In this document: positions 16,920 to 25,729 of the stretch, piece by piece
How the letters are laid out: the number at the start of each line of letters is the position of its first letter
Position numbering within the stretch: position 1 is the stretch's first letter
Origin: CAWBRT01 sp050015355
Lineage (GTDB): Bacteria; Acidobacteriota; Terriglobia; Terriglobales; Acidobacteriaceae
Reading direction: 5' to 3'
Assembly (NCBI GenBank): GCA_050015355.1
Contig: JBEKBO010000014.1
Location: 1-63,213 of the forward strand
DNA length: 63,213 bases
The notes under the pieces: model-generated
The model's input: the letters and a program-made list of their open reading frames with translations, nothing else
The model's database searches: none
What the model was told of the DNA's origin: nothing
Made by a program: the position numbers and the translations under genes

Positions 16920-17417
16920 ATGAGAACTTTGAAAGCCGGTGACGTGGCGCCCGATTTCGAGGTGCCCGCCGTGTTGGGCGAGAACAAGACGCGGTTCAGG
17001 CTCAGCAGCTTCAGGGGCAGACGAAACGTGGTGCTGGCCTTCTACGCGCTCGATTGGACCCCGACCTGAAGCACCCAGATTCCGGCGACGAACCTGGACG
17101 TGGAGAAATTCGCCGGATACGATGCTCAGGTCTTGGGCATGAGTGTTGATTCCATTCCGAGTCACATCGCGTGGCAGAAGAAGGATATCGGGTGGGTCAA
17201 TTTTCCGCTGGGCAGCGACTTCTGGCCGCACGGCGAAGTCGCGATCAAGTATGGAGTGCTGCGGGAGGGAGATCCGGTCCCGGGAATCTCCGAGCGCGCT
17301 GTTTTCATCATCGACAAGCAAGGCGTGATCGCTTTTGCCAAGGTCTACCCACTGACCACGCCGCCCGAGAACGAAGAATTATTCGAGGTGCTGCGAGGGC
17401 TGAACAAAAAAGAGTAG
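16920..17417 (+). CDS. Selenocysteine-containing peroxiredoxin (in-frame UGA at the peroxidatic position)
   Basis: Read through one TGA (17067-17069), this frame gives a 165-residue AhpC/TSA-family peroxiredoxin. The part before the stop, ending FYALDWTPT, is the canonical lead-in to the peroxidatic Cys (normally TPxCT). The part after it (STQIPATNLDVEKFAGYDAQ, then LGMSVDSIPSH, SDFWPHG and FIIDKQGVIAF) continues the family without a frame change to a proper stop. The UGA is codon 50, exactly the catalytic position, and is best read as selenocysteine (Sec). A candidate SECIS hairpin follows at once (17072-17102). A second gene in the window shows the same replacement. Conceptual translation by standard tools would split the gene in two. 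No selenocysteine machinery is in the window, so decoding is inferred. Confidence 0.88.
17072..17102 (+). promoter_or_regulatory. Candidate bacterial SECIS element
   Basis: Starting 2 nt after the UGA, CACCCAG-A-TTC pairs with GAA-C-CTGG and, after a 2-nt bulge, GTG. The 7-nt apical loop is CGGCGAC, with G in its second position. The loop begins 13 nt after the UGA, slightly closer than usual for bacterial SECIS elements. A moderate-strength prediction. Confidence 0.5.
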
Positions 17418-17444
17418 CTTGCGGCCATGGCAGCACCGCGGGGT

Positions 17445-18095
17445 TCACTGTGCGGGCTTGCCAGTGCGTGCCGACGAACTCTTCGGCCGTGGCGCGGGAG
17501 CCTCAGCTTTCACCAAGGCCTTCATTTGGTCGATGGTGCTGAACAGTTGGGATATCTCCTTTACTTCAATGTAGGGCGTCTGCCGCGACTCGCCCACAAT
17601 GTAGATGGTCGGGGTGTGATCGATGCCGACCTTCTGCCCGGTAGCGTAATCGTCCTTCACCTTGGCGGCCAGCTTACCGTCGGGATCGACAAAGGCGGGC
17701 AAGGTGACATGGTGCTCAGCGGCGAATCGTTCGGACATGCCACGCACGTTCATCTTGGTGATGAAATTCTGGTTGGCGAAGACCCAGCGGCGATACTCCT
17801 CTCCCAACTGTTTCGACTTGGTATCGAAATAGCGGGCGGTTACGTGCGCCTCAAACGACCAGGGGTGCTGGGGCAGTGAAAAATCGTAGCGCACCAGCGG
17901 AATTTTGTAGTTCTTCACGGCATCTTCCAGCAGCGGTTCAATGCGGGCACACTGAGGACATTCAAGATCCTCAAAGACGACAATCGCCACTTTGGAACCC
18001 GCCGGTGGGCGAAGCACGGAAGTGTCCGCGGCCTGGGCAAGAGCGGAAAAGGTCATGAGCGCGGCGATCATGAGTGTGCGCAAAACAGTTTTCAT
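17445..18095 (-). CDS. Periplasmic DsbA-like thiol:disulfide protein
   Basis: The 216-residue protein begins with a clear signal peptide (MKTVLRTLMIAALMTFSALAQA). It then has a thioredoxin fold with the active site ECPQC near residue 47-50, a long helical insertion, and the cis-Pro region HTPTIYI, as in the DsbA/DsbG-like Thioredoxin_4 family. It should act in the periplasm as a disulfide oxidase or isomerase. A proline/serine/lysine-rich tail follows the domain. It is convergent with the Sec peroxiredoxin and belongs to the same redox block. Confidence 0.88.
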   Translation of the reverse strand: MKTVLRTLMIAALMTFSALAQAADTSVLRPPAGSKVAIVVFEDLECPQCARIEPLLEDAVKNYKIPLVRYDFSLPQHPWSFEAHVTARYFDTKSKQLGEEYRRWVFANQNFITKMNVRGMSERFAAEHHVTLPAFVDPDGKLAAKVKDDYATGQKVGIDHTPTIYIVGESRQTPYIEVKEISQLFSTIDQMKALVKAEAPAPRPKSSSARTGKPAQ

Positions 18096-18568
18096 CGTCG
18101 GAAAAGAAACCTTTCGTCAACATTCAGTATAGAATTCCGGTGCAAGAGCGGAATTCCTGGCTGCTTATTCCATGGTAACTGAACCCGGCGTCCAGCAGAA
18201 ACCCTCGTCATATGATGCAAGGCCATGGATTACGGGGAATTTCCGGTGACACTGCTTTGCCGGGCGTTGCCAGCCCATGTCGCTGGGCGGCATGGACGGC
18301 CGCCACAAACCAGCGATTGGCGCTACAGAGCGCTTGTGCTACGATTTTTCTTCTTATTTTTTGCTCTCCGCCATGTGCCAGGGCACGTGGGGTTCCTGCC
18401 TTCCGCCCTTGGGTTGGCCTCGGGATGCGGCGTCAGCAATCCTGATGTGGGGTTGCGCGAGGATTGAGGCGACCAAGGTTCCCTGAGAGCTTGCGGGGCA
18501 CGGCCGACGGTGGTTTTGCGCGGCCTGGGGTTGCTTGTCGCGCAGAGCGGCGATTTTGAGGAGTTATT
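18096..18568. other. Intergenic region before the EF-G gene
   Basis: I see no supportable gene in these 473 bases. It must contain the promoters of the divergently arranged DsbA-like and EF-G genes. GAGGAG lies just before the GTG start at 18569. Confidence 0.5.
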
Positions 18569-20674
18569 GTGAAAAACTACGAAGGCGCTAATGTCCGTAA
18601 CGTCGCTGTCGTGGGGCACTCCCACTCCGGCAAAACCTCTCTTGTTTCGGCCATGCTGTACACGGCCGGCTCAACCCAGCGTCTGGGCCGGGTGGACGAA
18701 GGCACCACCGTCACCGACTACGACGAAGAAGAAGTTTCCCGCCAGATGACAATCTCCGCCGCCATGTCGTTCGCCGAGTGGGGCAAGACCAAGATCAACC
18801 TGATCGACACTCCCGGGTTCAACATGTTCACGCACGAAGCGGAGATGGTGCTGCCGGCCGTGGAAGCGGCTCTGGTGGTGGTCGATGGCGTCAGCGGGGT
18901 ACAGGTGGTCACGGAAAAAATCTGGGGCTTCGCCGAAAAGTATTCGCTGCCCCGGGTATTGGTCTGCACCCGCATGGACCGCGAACGAGCCGATTTCCAG
19001 CGTTGCATGGAATCTTTGACGACGGCGTTTGGCCGTACGGTGATTCCGGTGCAGTTGCCCATCGGCAGCGAAAAGAGTTTCTCCGGTGTGATCGACCTGG
19101 TGCGCATGAAAGCCTACACCTACGAGGTGGGCGGCAACGGAAAAGCCAAAGTGGGCGAGATTCCCGCGAATCTGGCCGGCGAGGCCAAGGAAGCCCACGA
19201 GAGGCTGGTGGAACTGGTCGCCGAAGGCGATGACACCCTGATGGAGGAATTCTTCTCCAGCGGGACACTCGCGGAGGAGCGGATCATTGCCGGACTCCAC
19301 GCCGCGATTCGCGGCGACAAGGTCTTTCCCGTGCTATTCGCCGCCGGGCTGGGCAATATCGGTTCGGACGCGCTGCTTGATTTCATTGTCGATTACGCGC
19401 CAACGCCGGCGGAACGCGGCACGGTGCAAGCCGCGGCCGGATCAGGGAATGGCGAGCCTGCGCAACGCAAGGTTGCCGACAACGAACCGGTTTCGCTTTA
19501 CATCTTCAAGACGGTCAGCGATCCGTTCTCGGGACGGATTTCTTACTTCAAAGTGTTCTCGGGCGTGCTGAAGAATGATGCCGCGATGCAGAACTTCACC
19601 CGCAACACCTCTGAAAAATTTGCCCACCTCTCGATCATGCAGGGCAAGACTTCGGTTGCCGTCAACGAGTTGCATGCCGGCGACGTGGGTGCGGTGGCCA
19701 AGTTGAAGGACACCTTGACGGGCGACACACTGGGCGACAAGGCGGCGCCAATCCAGTATCCGGTCGTCAAGCTGCCGGAGCCGGCCGTCACCTTCGCAAT
19801 TGAGCCGAAATCGCGGGCGGACGAAGACAAGCTGGGAGTCAACCTTTCCAAGCTGATGGAGGAAGACGCCATGCTGCGCTTCTTCCGCGACCCGCAGACG
19901 CAGGAGTTCCTGATCGCGGGCACGGGCCAGCAGCACATCGAAGTAGCGGTTTCCAAGATGAAGAATCGCTATCACACCGAGGTCAACCTGAAAGCCCCGA
20001 AGGTGCCCTATCGCGAGACCATACGCGGCCACGCCGACGTGCAGGGGCGTCACAAGAAACAGTCAGGCGGCCACGGCCAGTTTGGCGATTGCAAAATCAA
20101 GATGGAACCGCTGCCGCGCGGCGGGCAGTTCGAGTTTGTCAACGACATCTTTGGCGGCGCGATTCCCAAGAACTACATTCCGGCCGTTGAAAAGGGCATC
20201 CTCGAAGCCGCCGCCCGCGGATTCCTGGCTGGTTATCCGGTGGTCGATTTCAGGGTGACGCTCTACGACGGCAGCTATCACGATGTCGACTCCAACGAAC
20301 TGTCGTTCAAGACTGCCGGGCGCATCGCCTTTAGGAAGGCCATGGAGCAGGCCAAACCGACGCTGCTGGAACCGATTATGAGCGTCGAGATCACGGTTCC
20401 GGACGAGTTCGCCGGAGCCATCATGGGCGACCTGAACTCGAGGCGGGGCCGCATCCAGGGCATGGACAACAAGGGCAGCAACACCATCGTGAAGGCCTCC
20501 GTTCCCATGGCTGAAATGCTGACCTACGGCACCGACCTTACCTCGATGACGCAGGGCCGCGGCAGCTTCAACATGGAAATGGATCACTACGATATCGTTC
20601 CATCTCTCATCCAGGAAAAGATCGTCACGGCGGCCAAAGCGGCGCGCGGTGAAGAGACGGAAGAAGAGGAATAG
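18569..20674 (+). CDS. Elongation factor G paralogue (EF-G2 type)
   Basis: The 701-residue translational GTPase has G1 as GHSHSGKT, G3 as DTPG, and a G4 box reading TRMD instead of the classical NKxD. Domains II to V follow, with the C-terminal MTQGRGSF motif typical of EF-G. The altered G1 and G4 boxes and the lack of a neighbouring rpsL/rpsG/tuf group point to an EF-G paralogue rather than the primary fusA. Such paralogues may have lost ribosome-dependent GTPase or act in recycling; this is not decided here. The GTG start has GAGGAG 5 nt upstream. The C-terminus is acidic (GEETEEEE). Confidence 0.92.
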   Translation: MKNYEGANVRNVAVVGHSHSGKTSLVSAMLYTAGSTQRLGRVDEGTTVTDYDEEEVSRQMTISAAMSFAEWGKTKINLIDTPGFNMFTHEAEMVLPAVEAALVVVDGVSGVQVVTEKIWGFAEKYSLPRVLVCTRMDRERADFQRCMESLTTAFGRTVIPVQLPIGSEKSFSGVIDLVRMKAYTYEVGGNGKAKVGEIPANLAGEAKEAHERLVELVAEGDDTLMEEFFSSGTLAEERIIAGLHAAIRGDKVFPVLFAAGLGNIGSDALLDFIVDYAPTPAERGTVQAAAGSGNGEPAQRKVADNEPVSLYIFKTVSDPFSGRISYFKVFSGVLKNDAAMQNFTRNTSEKFAHLSIMQGKTSVAVNELHAGDVGAVAKLKDTLTGDTLGDKAAPIQYPVVKLPEPAVTFAIEPKSRADEDKLGVNLSKLMEEDAMLRFFRDPQTQEFLIAGTGQQHIEVAVSKMKNRYHTEVNLKAPKVPYRETIRGHADVQGRHKKQSGGHGQFGDCKIKMEPLPRGGQFEFVNDIFGGAIPKNYIPAVEKGILEAAARGFLAGYPVVDFRVTLYDGSYHDVDSNELSFKTAGRIAFRKAMEQAKPTLLEPIMSVEITVPDEFAGAIMGDLNSRRGRIQGMDNKGSNTIVKASVPMAEMLTYGTDLTSMTQGRGSFNMEMDHYDIVPSLIQEKIVTAAKAARGEETEEEE

Positions 20675-20712
20675 GCCTGCCCCAGCACGCGCAATCGAAT
20701 TCCTTTTGGTGC

Positions 20713-20743
20713 CCCATATCTGCCCGCTTTTGGCAGATGTGGG
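20713..20743. repeat. Hairpin of the C4/G4 family
   Basis: CCCATATCTGCC and GGCAGATGTGGG form a 12-bp stem with one U.G pair on the plus strand and loop cgctttt. It lies just after the EF-G gene. The copy at 29772-29804 has the same stem when read on the minus strand. Confidence 0.85.
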
Positions 20744-20858
20744 CGGCGCGTGCCAGGGGGTTTACCCCGTTACCGCCGTTTGGACTCCAGATGCCCCGGT
20801 TGCTTTTTCAGCGGCTGGGGCTATTCTGTTCGGAGCCGCCGATGCGTGGAGGAACAAG

Positions 20859-21167
20859 ATGCACGTAATCGTCTGGGAGTTCGTACCGAAGGCGGATTGC
20901 GAAGCGGAGTTCGCGAGGATCTACGGTCCAGGGGGCCAGTGGGCCGCTTTGTTCAAGCGGGCGCAGGGGTTCCTCGGCACCGAACTGCTGCGCGATGAAA
21001 AACGCCCCGAGCGTTACCTGACGGTCGACCGGTGGGCCTCGGAAGCGGCTTTCCGGCAGTTCCGCGTGCAGTTTGGTGAGCAGTACGAAACGCTCGACCA
21101 CGAGTGCGAGATCATGATCGAGCAGGAGCGCAGAATCGGATCGTTTATTCCGGTCCTCGGGGAGTAG
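20859..21167 (+). CDS. Antibiotic-biosynthesis-monooxygenase (ABM) domain protein
   Basis: The 102-residue protein has the ferredoxin-like alpha/beta ABM fold. The recognisable pattern is MHVIVWEFVPK, then WAALFKRAQGFLGTELLRD, then the WASEAAFRQFR helix. Members act as small cofactorless oxygenases, haem-degrading enzymes or stress proteins; the role here is not known. ATG 20859 is preferred because GGAGG lies directly before it. Confidence 0.8.
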   Translation: MHVIVWEFVPKADCEAEFARIYGPGGQWAALFKRAQGFLGTELLRDEKRPERYLTVDRWASEAAFRQFRVQFGEQYETLDHECEIMIEQERRIGSFIPVLGE

Positions 21168-21196
21168 CGCCGCCGCTTAAAGACGCTGCGGACCGG

Positions 21197-22075
21197 TCAA
21201 AACTTCTGCTGCCGCAGCCACTCGCGAAATTCCGCACCAAGGTCGTCGCGCTTGAGGGCGAACTCCACCGTGGCCTTCAGGAAGCCAAGTTTGTCGCCGG
21301 TATCGTGGCGCCTGCCTATGAACTGATAGCCATACATCTTTTCGTGCCGCAGCAGCCCGCGCAGTCCGTCGGTGAGCTGCAACTCGCCGATAGCTCCCGG
21401 CGTGATCTTCTCCAGGCACTCGAAGACGCGCGGCGTCAGGATGTAGCGGCCGATGATTGCCTGGTTCGACGGCGCCGCTTCGGGCCGCGGTTTCTCCACC
21501 AGGTTCCTGATCTCGAACAGGCGGCCGCCGTAACCCGGAACCGGGGTGGCGTCGAGCACGCCGTAGGCGGAGATGGCTTTACCTTCGACCACCTGGGTGG
21601 CGATCACCGAGCACTGCGTCTCCTCGAAAACGTCGATCATCTGCTTCAGGCAAGGAATTTCCGAGTCGACCACATCGTCGGCCAGCAGCACCGCGAAAGG
21701 TTCGTTGCCCACCAGTTCCTTGGCCACCAGCACCGCGTGCCCCAATCCCAGCGCCTCTTTCTGCCGCGTGTAGCAGATGTGGATCATGTCCGAGATGTGG
21801 CGCACGATGGCCAGCAGTTCCAGCTTGTTTTTCTCCTCCAACTGCTTTTCCAGTTCGTAACTGACGTCGAAGTGGTCTTCGATCGCGGTCTTGTTGCGTC
21901 CGGTAACGATGATGATCTGATCGCACCCGGAAGCCACGGCTTCTTCCACGCCATACTGGATGATTGGCTTGTCGACCAGCGGCAGCATCTCTTTGGGCTG
22001 CGCTTTGGTCGCAGGCAAAAAGCGAGTGCCCAGCCCTGCGGCCGGAAAAACTGCCTTTCTGATTTTTTGTTTCAT
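21197..22075 (-). CDS. galU: UTP-glucose-1-phosphate uridylyltransferase
   Basis: The 292-residue enzyme makes UDP-glucose from UTP and glucose-1-phosphate, feeding polysaccharide and lipopolysaccharide synthesis. Visible motifs are the nucleotide-binding FPAAGLGTRFLPATKA at the N-terminus, KEMLPLVDKPIIQY, LLADDVVD, and EKPRPEAAPSN with the sugar-binding residues. Length and motifs match bacterial GalU throughout. It is transcribed in the same direction as mfd but with its own spacing. Confidence 0.96.
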   Translation of the reverse strand: MKQKIRKAVFPAAGLGTRFLPATKAQPKEMLPLVDKPIIQYGVEEAVASGCDQIIIVTGRNKTAIEDHFDVSYELEKQLEEKNKLELLAIVRHISDMIHICYTRQKEALGLGHAVLVAKELVGNEPFAVLLADDVVDSEIPCLKQMIDVFEETQCSVIATQVVEGKAISAYGVLDATPVPGYGGRLFEIRNLVEKPRPEAAPSNQAIIGRYILTPRVFECLEKITPGAIGELQLTDGLRGLLRHEKMYGYQFIGRRHDTGDKLGFLKATVEFALKRDDLGAEFREWLRQQKF

Positions 22076-22167
22076 TGCGTGCTCTCGCTGAATGTTTTCA
22101 AGCTAACGGCGAAGCGCAATTGTACGCTTTTCCGCATTAGGGCCTGTTAACATAACCGGCTCAGACC

Positions 22168-25100
22168 TCAACCGGCGGCAGTTACCGACGCGCTGGCAAT
22201 ATTTTCCAGGACTTGCCGCAAGTTTTCCAGCACCTCGTCGGCCCGGTTGGACTTGATGCTGAACTTCAGGATGCCCTGCGGAGTGAACTGGGTTCCGCGA
22301 TTGCGCGCCACGAACTGCGCCAGCTTCGCTGCATCCACTTCCGCCTTGCCGTCGAAACGAATGCTGACCAGGTCGCGTTTGCGCTCGATCTGCATCACTC
22401 GCACGCGCTGCGAAAGCAGTTTCAGGCTGGCGTAATCGAGCAGGTTACGCACGCTCGCAGGCGGCTCGCCGTAGCGGTCCCGCAGTTCGGCGGAGACGTC
22501 GGCCAACTGGCTCTCGCTTTCCACGCCGGCGATGCGTTTGTAAATTCGCAGGCGGTGGTTTTCCTGGCCGATGTAGTCGGCGGGAATGCGGATGTTGAGG
22601 CCTAGGTTCAGTTGGGGTTCGGCCAGCTCGGCGACTTGCTCGCCGCGCATCTGGCGGATGGTGTGCTCCAGCATCTGGGTGTACATCTCGAAGCCGATGG
22701 CTTCGATGTGTCCGCTCTGTTCGCCGCCGAGCAGATTGCCCGCGCCGCGCAGTTCCAGGTCGAGCGCCGCGATCTTGAAGCCCGCGCCGAGATCGCTGAA
22801 TTCCTTCAGGGCAGCCAGCCGTTTGCGCGCCAGATCCGTCAGGTCGCGTTCCGACGGGATCAGCAGGTAGGCGTAGGCGCGACGATTGGAGCGTCCGACG
22901 CGCCCGCGCAATTGATACAGCTCGGAAAGCCCGTGCCGGTCCGCCCGGTTGATGACGATGGTGTTGCAAAGCGGAATATCGAGCCCGTTCTCGATGATCG
23001 TCGTCGCCACCAGGATGTCAGCCTCATGGCGCATGAAGGCCAGCATGATTTTTTCCAGTTCGCCTTCGCTCAGTTGTCCGTGGCCAACCAGAATGCGGGC
23101 CCGCGGCACCAGCTCGCGTATCTTCGCCGAGATGTCGTGGATGGATTCGACGCGATTGTGCACGAAGTACACCTGGCCGCCGCGCTCCAGTTCCTGCTCG
23201 ATGGCCGAGCGGATCAACTTGTCGTCCCAGCCGGCAACCACCGTCTGGATGGCCATGCGATCCTTGGGCGGGGTTTCGATCAGGCTCATATCCCGCAGGC
23301 CAACGAGCGACATGTGCAATGTCCGGGGGATCGGCGTCGCCGACATGGTCAGCACGTCAACCTCCTTGCGAAGCTGCTTCAGCCGCTCTTTGTGGCGCAC
23401 GCCGAATCGCTGCTCCTCGTCGACGATCACCAGGCCGAGGTCGGGAAACTTGATGTCCTTCGAGAGCAGGCGGTGAGTGCCGATGAGGATGTCCACCTTG
23501 CCGCCCTCGACTTTCTCCACGATCTCCTTCTGTTGCTTGCTGGTGCGGAAGCGGCTGATCATCTCGATGTTGATGGGATACACCGCGAAACGCCGCTTGA
23601 AAGTTTCAAAATGCTGGAAGGCAAGCACCGTGGTGGGCGCGAGCACGGCAACCTGCTTGCTGTCGCTCACCGCCTTGAAAGCGGCGCGCATGGAGACTTC
23701 CGTCTTGCCGTACCCGACATCGCCGCACAACAGGCGATCCATCGGCGTCGCGGACTCCATGTCCCGCTTCACATCCAAAATGGCCGCCGTCTGGTCATCG
23801 GTTTCGCTGAATTCAAAAGCGTCTTCAAACTCGCGCATCCATTGCGTGTCCGGCGGAAAGGCGTGGCCCTCGGCGGTCTTGCGCACGGCATAGAGCTTCA
23901 GCAACTCGTCAGCCATGTCCTGCATGGCCTGCTTGACGCGAGCCTTCGTCTTGGCCCACTGCTGCGTGCCCAGGCGGCTGAGCAGAGGCCTGCCGCCTTC
24001 GGCGGAGCGGTACTTCTGAACCAGGTCGAGCCGCGTCAGCGGGATGTACAGCCGCGCGCCCTCGGCGTACTCCAGGATCATGAACTCGGCGCTGCTGCCG
24101 TCGGCCTGTGCAATCTCCCGCAAACCCTGGTACTGGCCAATGCCGTGCTCGACGTGCACCACATAGTCACCCACGGCCAGGTCGCGGAAATCCGAAAGGA
24201 ACGCCGCCGTCCTCGACCGCTGGCGCGGAGCGCGAGCCACCGTCGCATCCGACTCGTCGAACAGATCGCAGGAGCCGAAAATCACCAGTCTCGAATCAGG
24301 CAGGGCGACGCCATGCGGCACGAAGGCACGCACCAGAGTGGTCACCGAGAGATCTTCGCCGAAATAACCAGCCTCATCGGCATAGCTTCCGCCGCCGGGC
24401 CGTTGCGCCCGGCTGCCGAGCCTGTAAGGCACGCCGTATTCGTTAAAGATGTCGGCCAGCCGCTCCAACTCGCCGGTGCTGCCTGCCGACAAAAGAATTT
24501 TCTCGCCTTCCGCACTGAGCTTCTTTACTTCCTCAATCAGCGCCGGCACCGAGCCGTGAAAGCGTGTCGTAGGCCGCGAAAGCAACGGTATGTCTTCCAT
24601 TTCGCCGCCGGAAACCCCGAGCTGTTCGACGTTGGCTCCGCCGCGGCTTGCCACCAGTGCGCGCCACAAGTCCGGAGTCAGATACAATTCCTCCGGCCGC
24701 ACCAGATTGCCCACTCCGCTACGCTCGTGCGCAGCCGTAACACGCTCCCACCAGGCATCCTGGTCACGCTCGATCAGCGCGGGTTCATCGACCAGCACGC
24801 AGGCGGCAGGCAGGTGATCGAAGATGGTTTGTGCCGCTCCCGCCACCGACGCATAGAACTCCCACCCGGGAAACACGGTGACCCCGGCGTTTTGGACCGC
24901 CGCCTGAATCGCCTCCTCGGTCCCGGCAATGCGCTGTCCCGACAGGCGCGCGTGAATCGCCGTCAACAGCGTTTCCGAAACCGGGGTCTCGGTCAACGGC
25001 AGCAGCACCACTTCATCGACATCGCCAGAGGAGCGCTGAGTCGCGGGATCGAACTTGCGGATCGATTCCACCTCATCGCCGAATAGTTCTATGCGCAGCG

Positions 25101-25704
25101 GGCGATCGGTCTCCGGAGGAAACACGTCGAGAATTCCTCCGCGCAGCGCGTATTCTCCCGTCATCTCCACCACGTCGGTGCGCGTGTAGCCGACGATATT
25201 GAGGTGTTCGACCAACTCTTCCAGGTCCAGGGTCTCGGGACGCCGTACCACCCGCCCAAGGTCGCGGTAATATGCGGGCTCGCGCAGCAACACCGCGCTG
25301 GAGGCAAACGGCACCACAACAATCGAGACGGCGCCGGTGGCAATCCGCCACAGGGCTTTGGCGCGTGCCTCCTGGATTTCCGGGTGCGGAGACAGGTTCT
25401 CGAATGGAAGCACGTCCCGTGCGGGCAGGTAGACCACCGAGTCGACGCCGGCCGCACCCGTCAGCTCGCAAAAGCTCTGGAGCACGGGCAGCATTTCCTC
25501 GGCTGCGCGATTGTTTGCCACCAAAACAATCAAGGGCCGGGAGATGGCGTGATGCAGTTGCGCGTAAAGCAGCGGCTTGGCCGTGTCCGTCAGACCAGAC
25601 AGGCGAATCCTGCCCGCGCCGCCCTTCAGATGGGCCGCTGCTCGCGAGAATGCGGGGAGAGTTTCAGCATCCGCAAGAAGATCGCGGACGAATGGCAGGA
25701 TCAT
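22168..25704 (-). CDS. mfd: Transcription-repair coupling factor
   Basis: The 1178-residue Mfd displaces stalled RNA polymerase and recruits UvrA. The order of domains is visible. A UvrB-like N-terminal region spans about residues 1-350. The RNA-polymerase interaction domain has DYVVHVEHGIGQYQGL near 500. The RecG-like helicase core has Walker A GDVGYGKTEV, DEEQRFGVRHKE, TATPIPRTLHMS, and the RVGRSNRRAYAYLL motif. A C-terminal TRCF domain ends the protein. Length is normal for the family. The opposite strand has a very long open frame (22612-25086), a by-product of high GC3. Confidence 0.97.
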   Translation of the reverse strand: MILPFVRDLLADAETLPAFSRAAAHLKGGAGRIRLSGLTDTAKPLLYAQLHHAISRPLIVLVANNRAAEEMLPVLQSFCELTGAAGVDSVVYLPARDVLPFENLSPHPEIQEARAKALWRIATGAVSIVVVPFASSAVLLREPAYYRDLGRVVRRPETLDLEELVEHLNIVGYTRTDVVEMTGEYALRGGILDVFPPETDRPLRIELFGDEVESIRKFDPATQRSSGDVDEVVLLPLTETPVSETLLTAIHARLSGQRIAGTEEAIQAAVQNAGVTVFPGWEFYASVAGAAQTIFDHLPAACVLVDEPALIERDQDAWWERVTAAHERSGVGNLVRPEELYLTPDLWRALVASRGGANVEQLGVSGGEMEDIPLLSRPTTRFHGSVPALIEEVKKLSAEGEKILLSAGSTGELERLADIFNEYGVPYRLGSRAQRPGGGSYADEAGYFGEDLSVTTLVRAFVPHGVALPDSRLVIFGSCDLFDESDATVARAPRQRSRTAAFLSDFRDLAVGDYVVHVEHGIGQYQGLREIAQADGSSAEFMILEYAEGARLYIPLTRLDLVQKYRSAEGGRPLLSRLGTQQWAKTKARVKQAMQDMADELLKLYAVRKTAEGHAFPPDTQWMREFEDAFEFSETDDQTAAILDVKRDMESATPMDRLLCGDVGYGKTEVSMRAAFKAVSDSKQVAVLAPTTVLAFQHFETFKRRFAVYPINIEMISRFRTSKQQKEIVEKVEGGKVDILIGTHRLLSKDIKFPDLGLVIVDEEQRFGVRHKERLKQLRKEVDVLTMSATPIPRTLHMSLVGLRDMSLIETPPKDRMAIQTVVAGWDDKLIRSAIEQELERGGQVYFVHNRVESIHDISAKIRELVPRARILVGHGQLSEGELEKIMLAFMRHEADILVATTIIENGLDIPLCNTIVINRADRHGLSELYQLRGRVGRSNRRAYAYLLIPSERDLTDLARKRLAALKEFSDLGAGFKIAALDLELRGAGNLLGGEQSGHIEAIGFEMYTQMLEHTIRQMRGEQVAELAEPQLNLGLNIRIPADYIGQENHRLRIYKRIAGVESESQLADVSAELRDRYGEPPASVRNLLDYASLKLLSQRVRVMQIERKRDLVSIRFDGKAEVDAAKLAQFVARNRGTQFTPQGILKFSIKSNRADEVLENLRQVLENIASASVTAAG

Positions 25705-25729
25705 CGCTCCCCTATTTTATCAGCCTCGC

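Noticed and set aside
22612..25086. An 824-codon open frame on the plus strand, opposite mfd
   Set aside because: It is the complement of the mfd coding sequence; its composition is rich in His, Arg and Ala without domains, as expected from a high-GC3 shadow.
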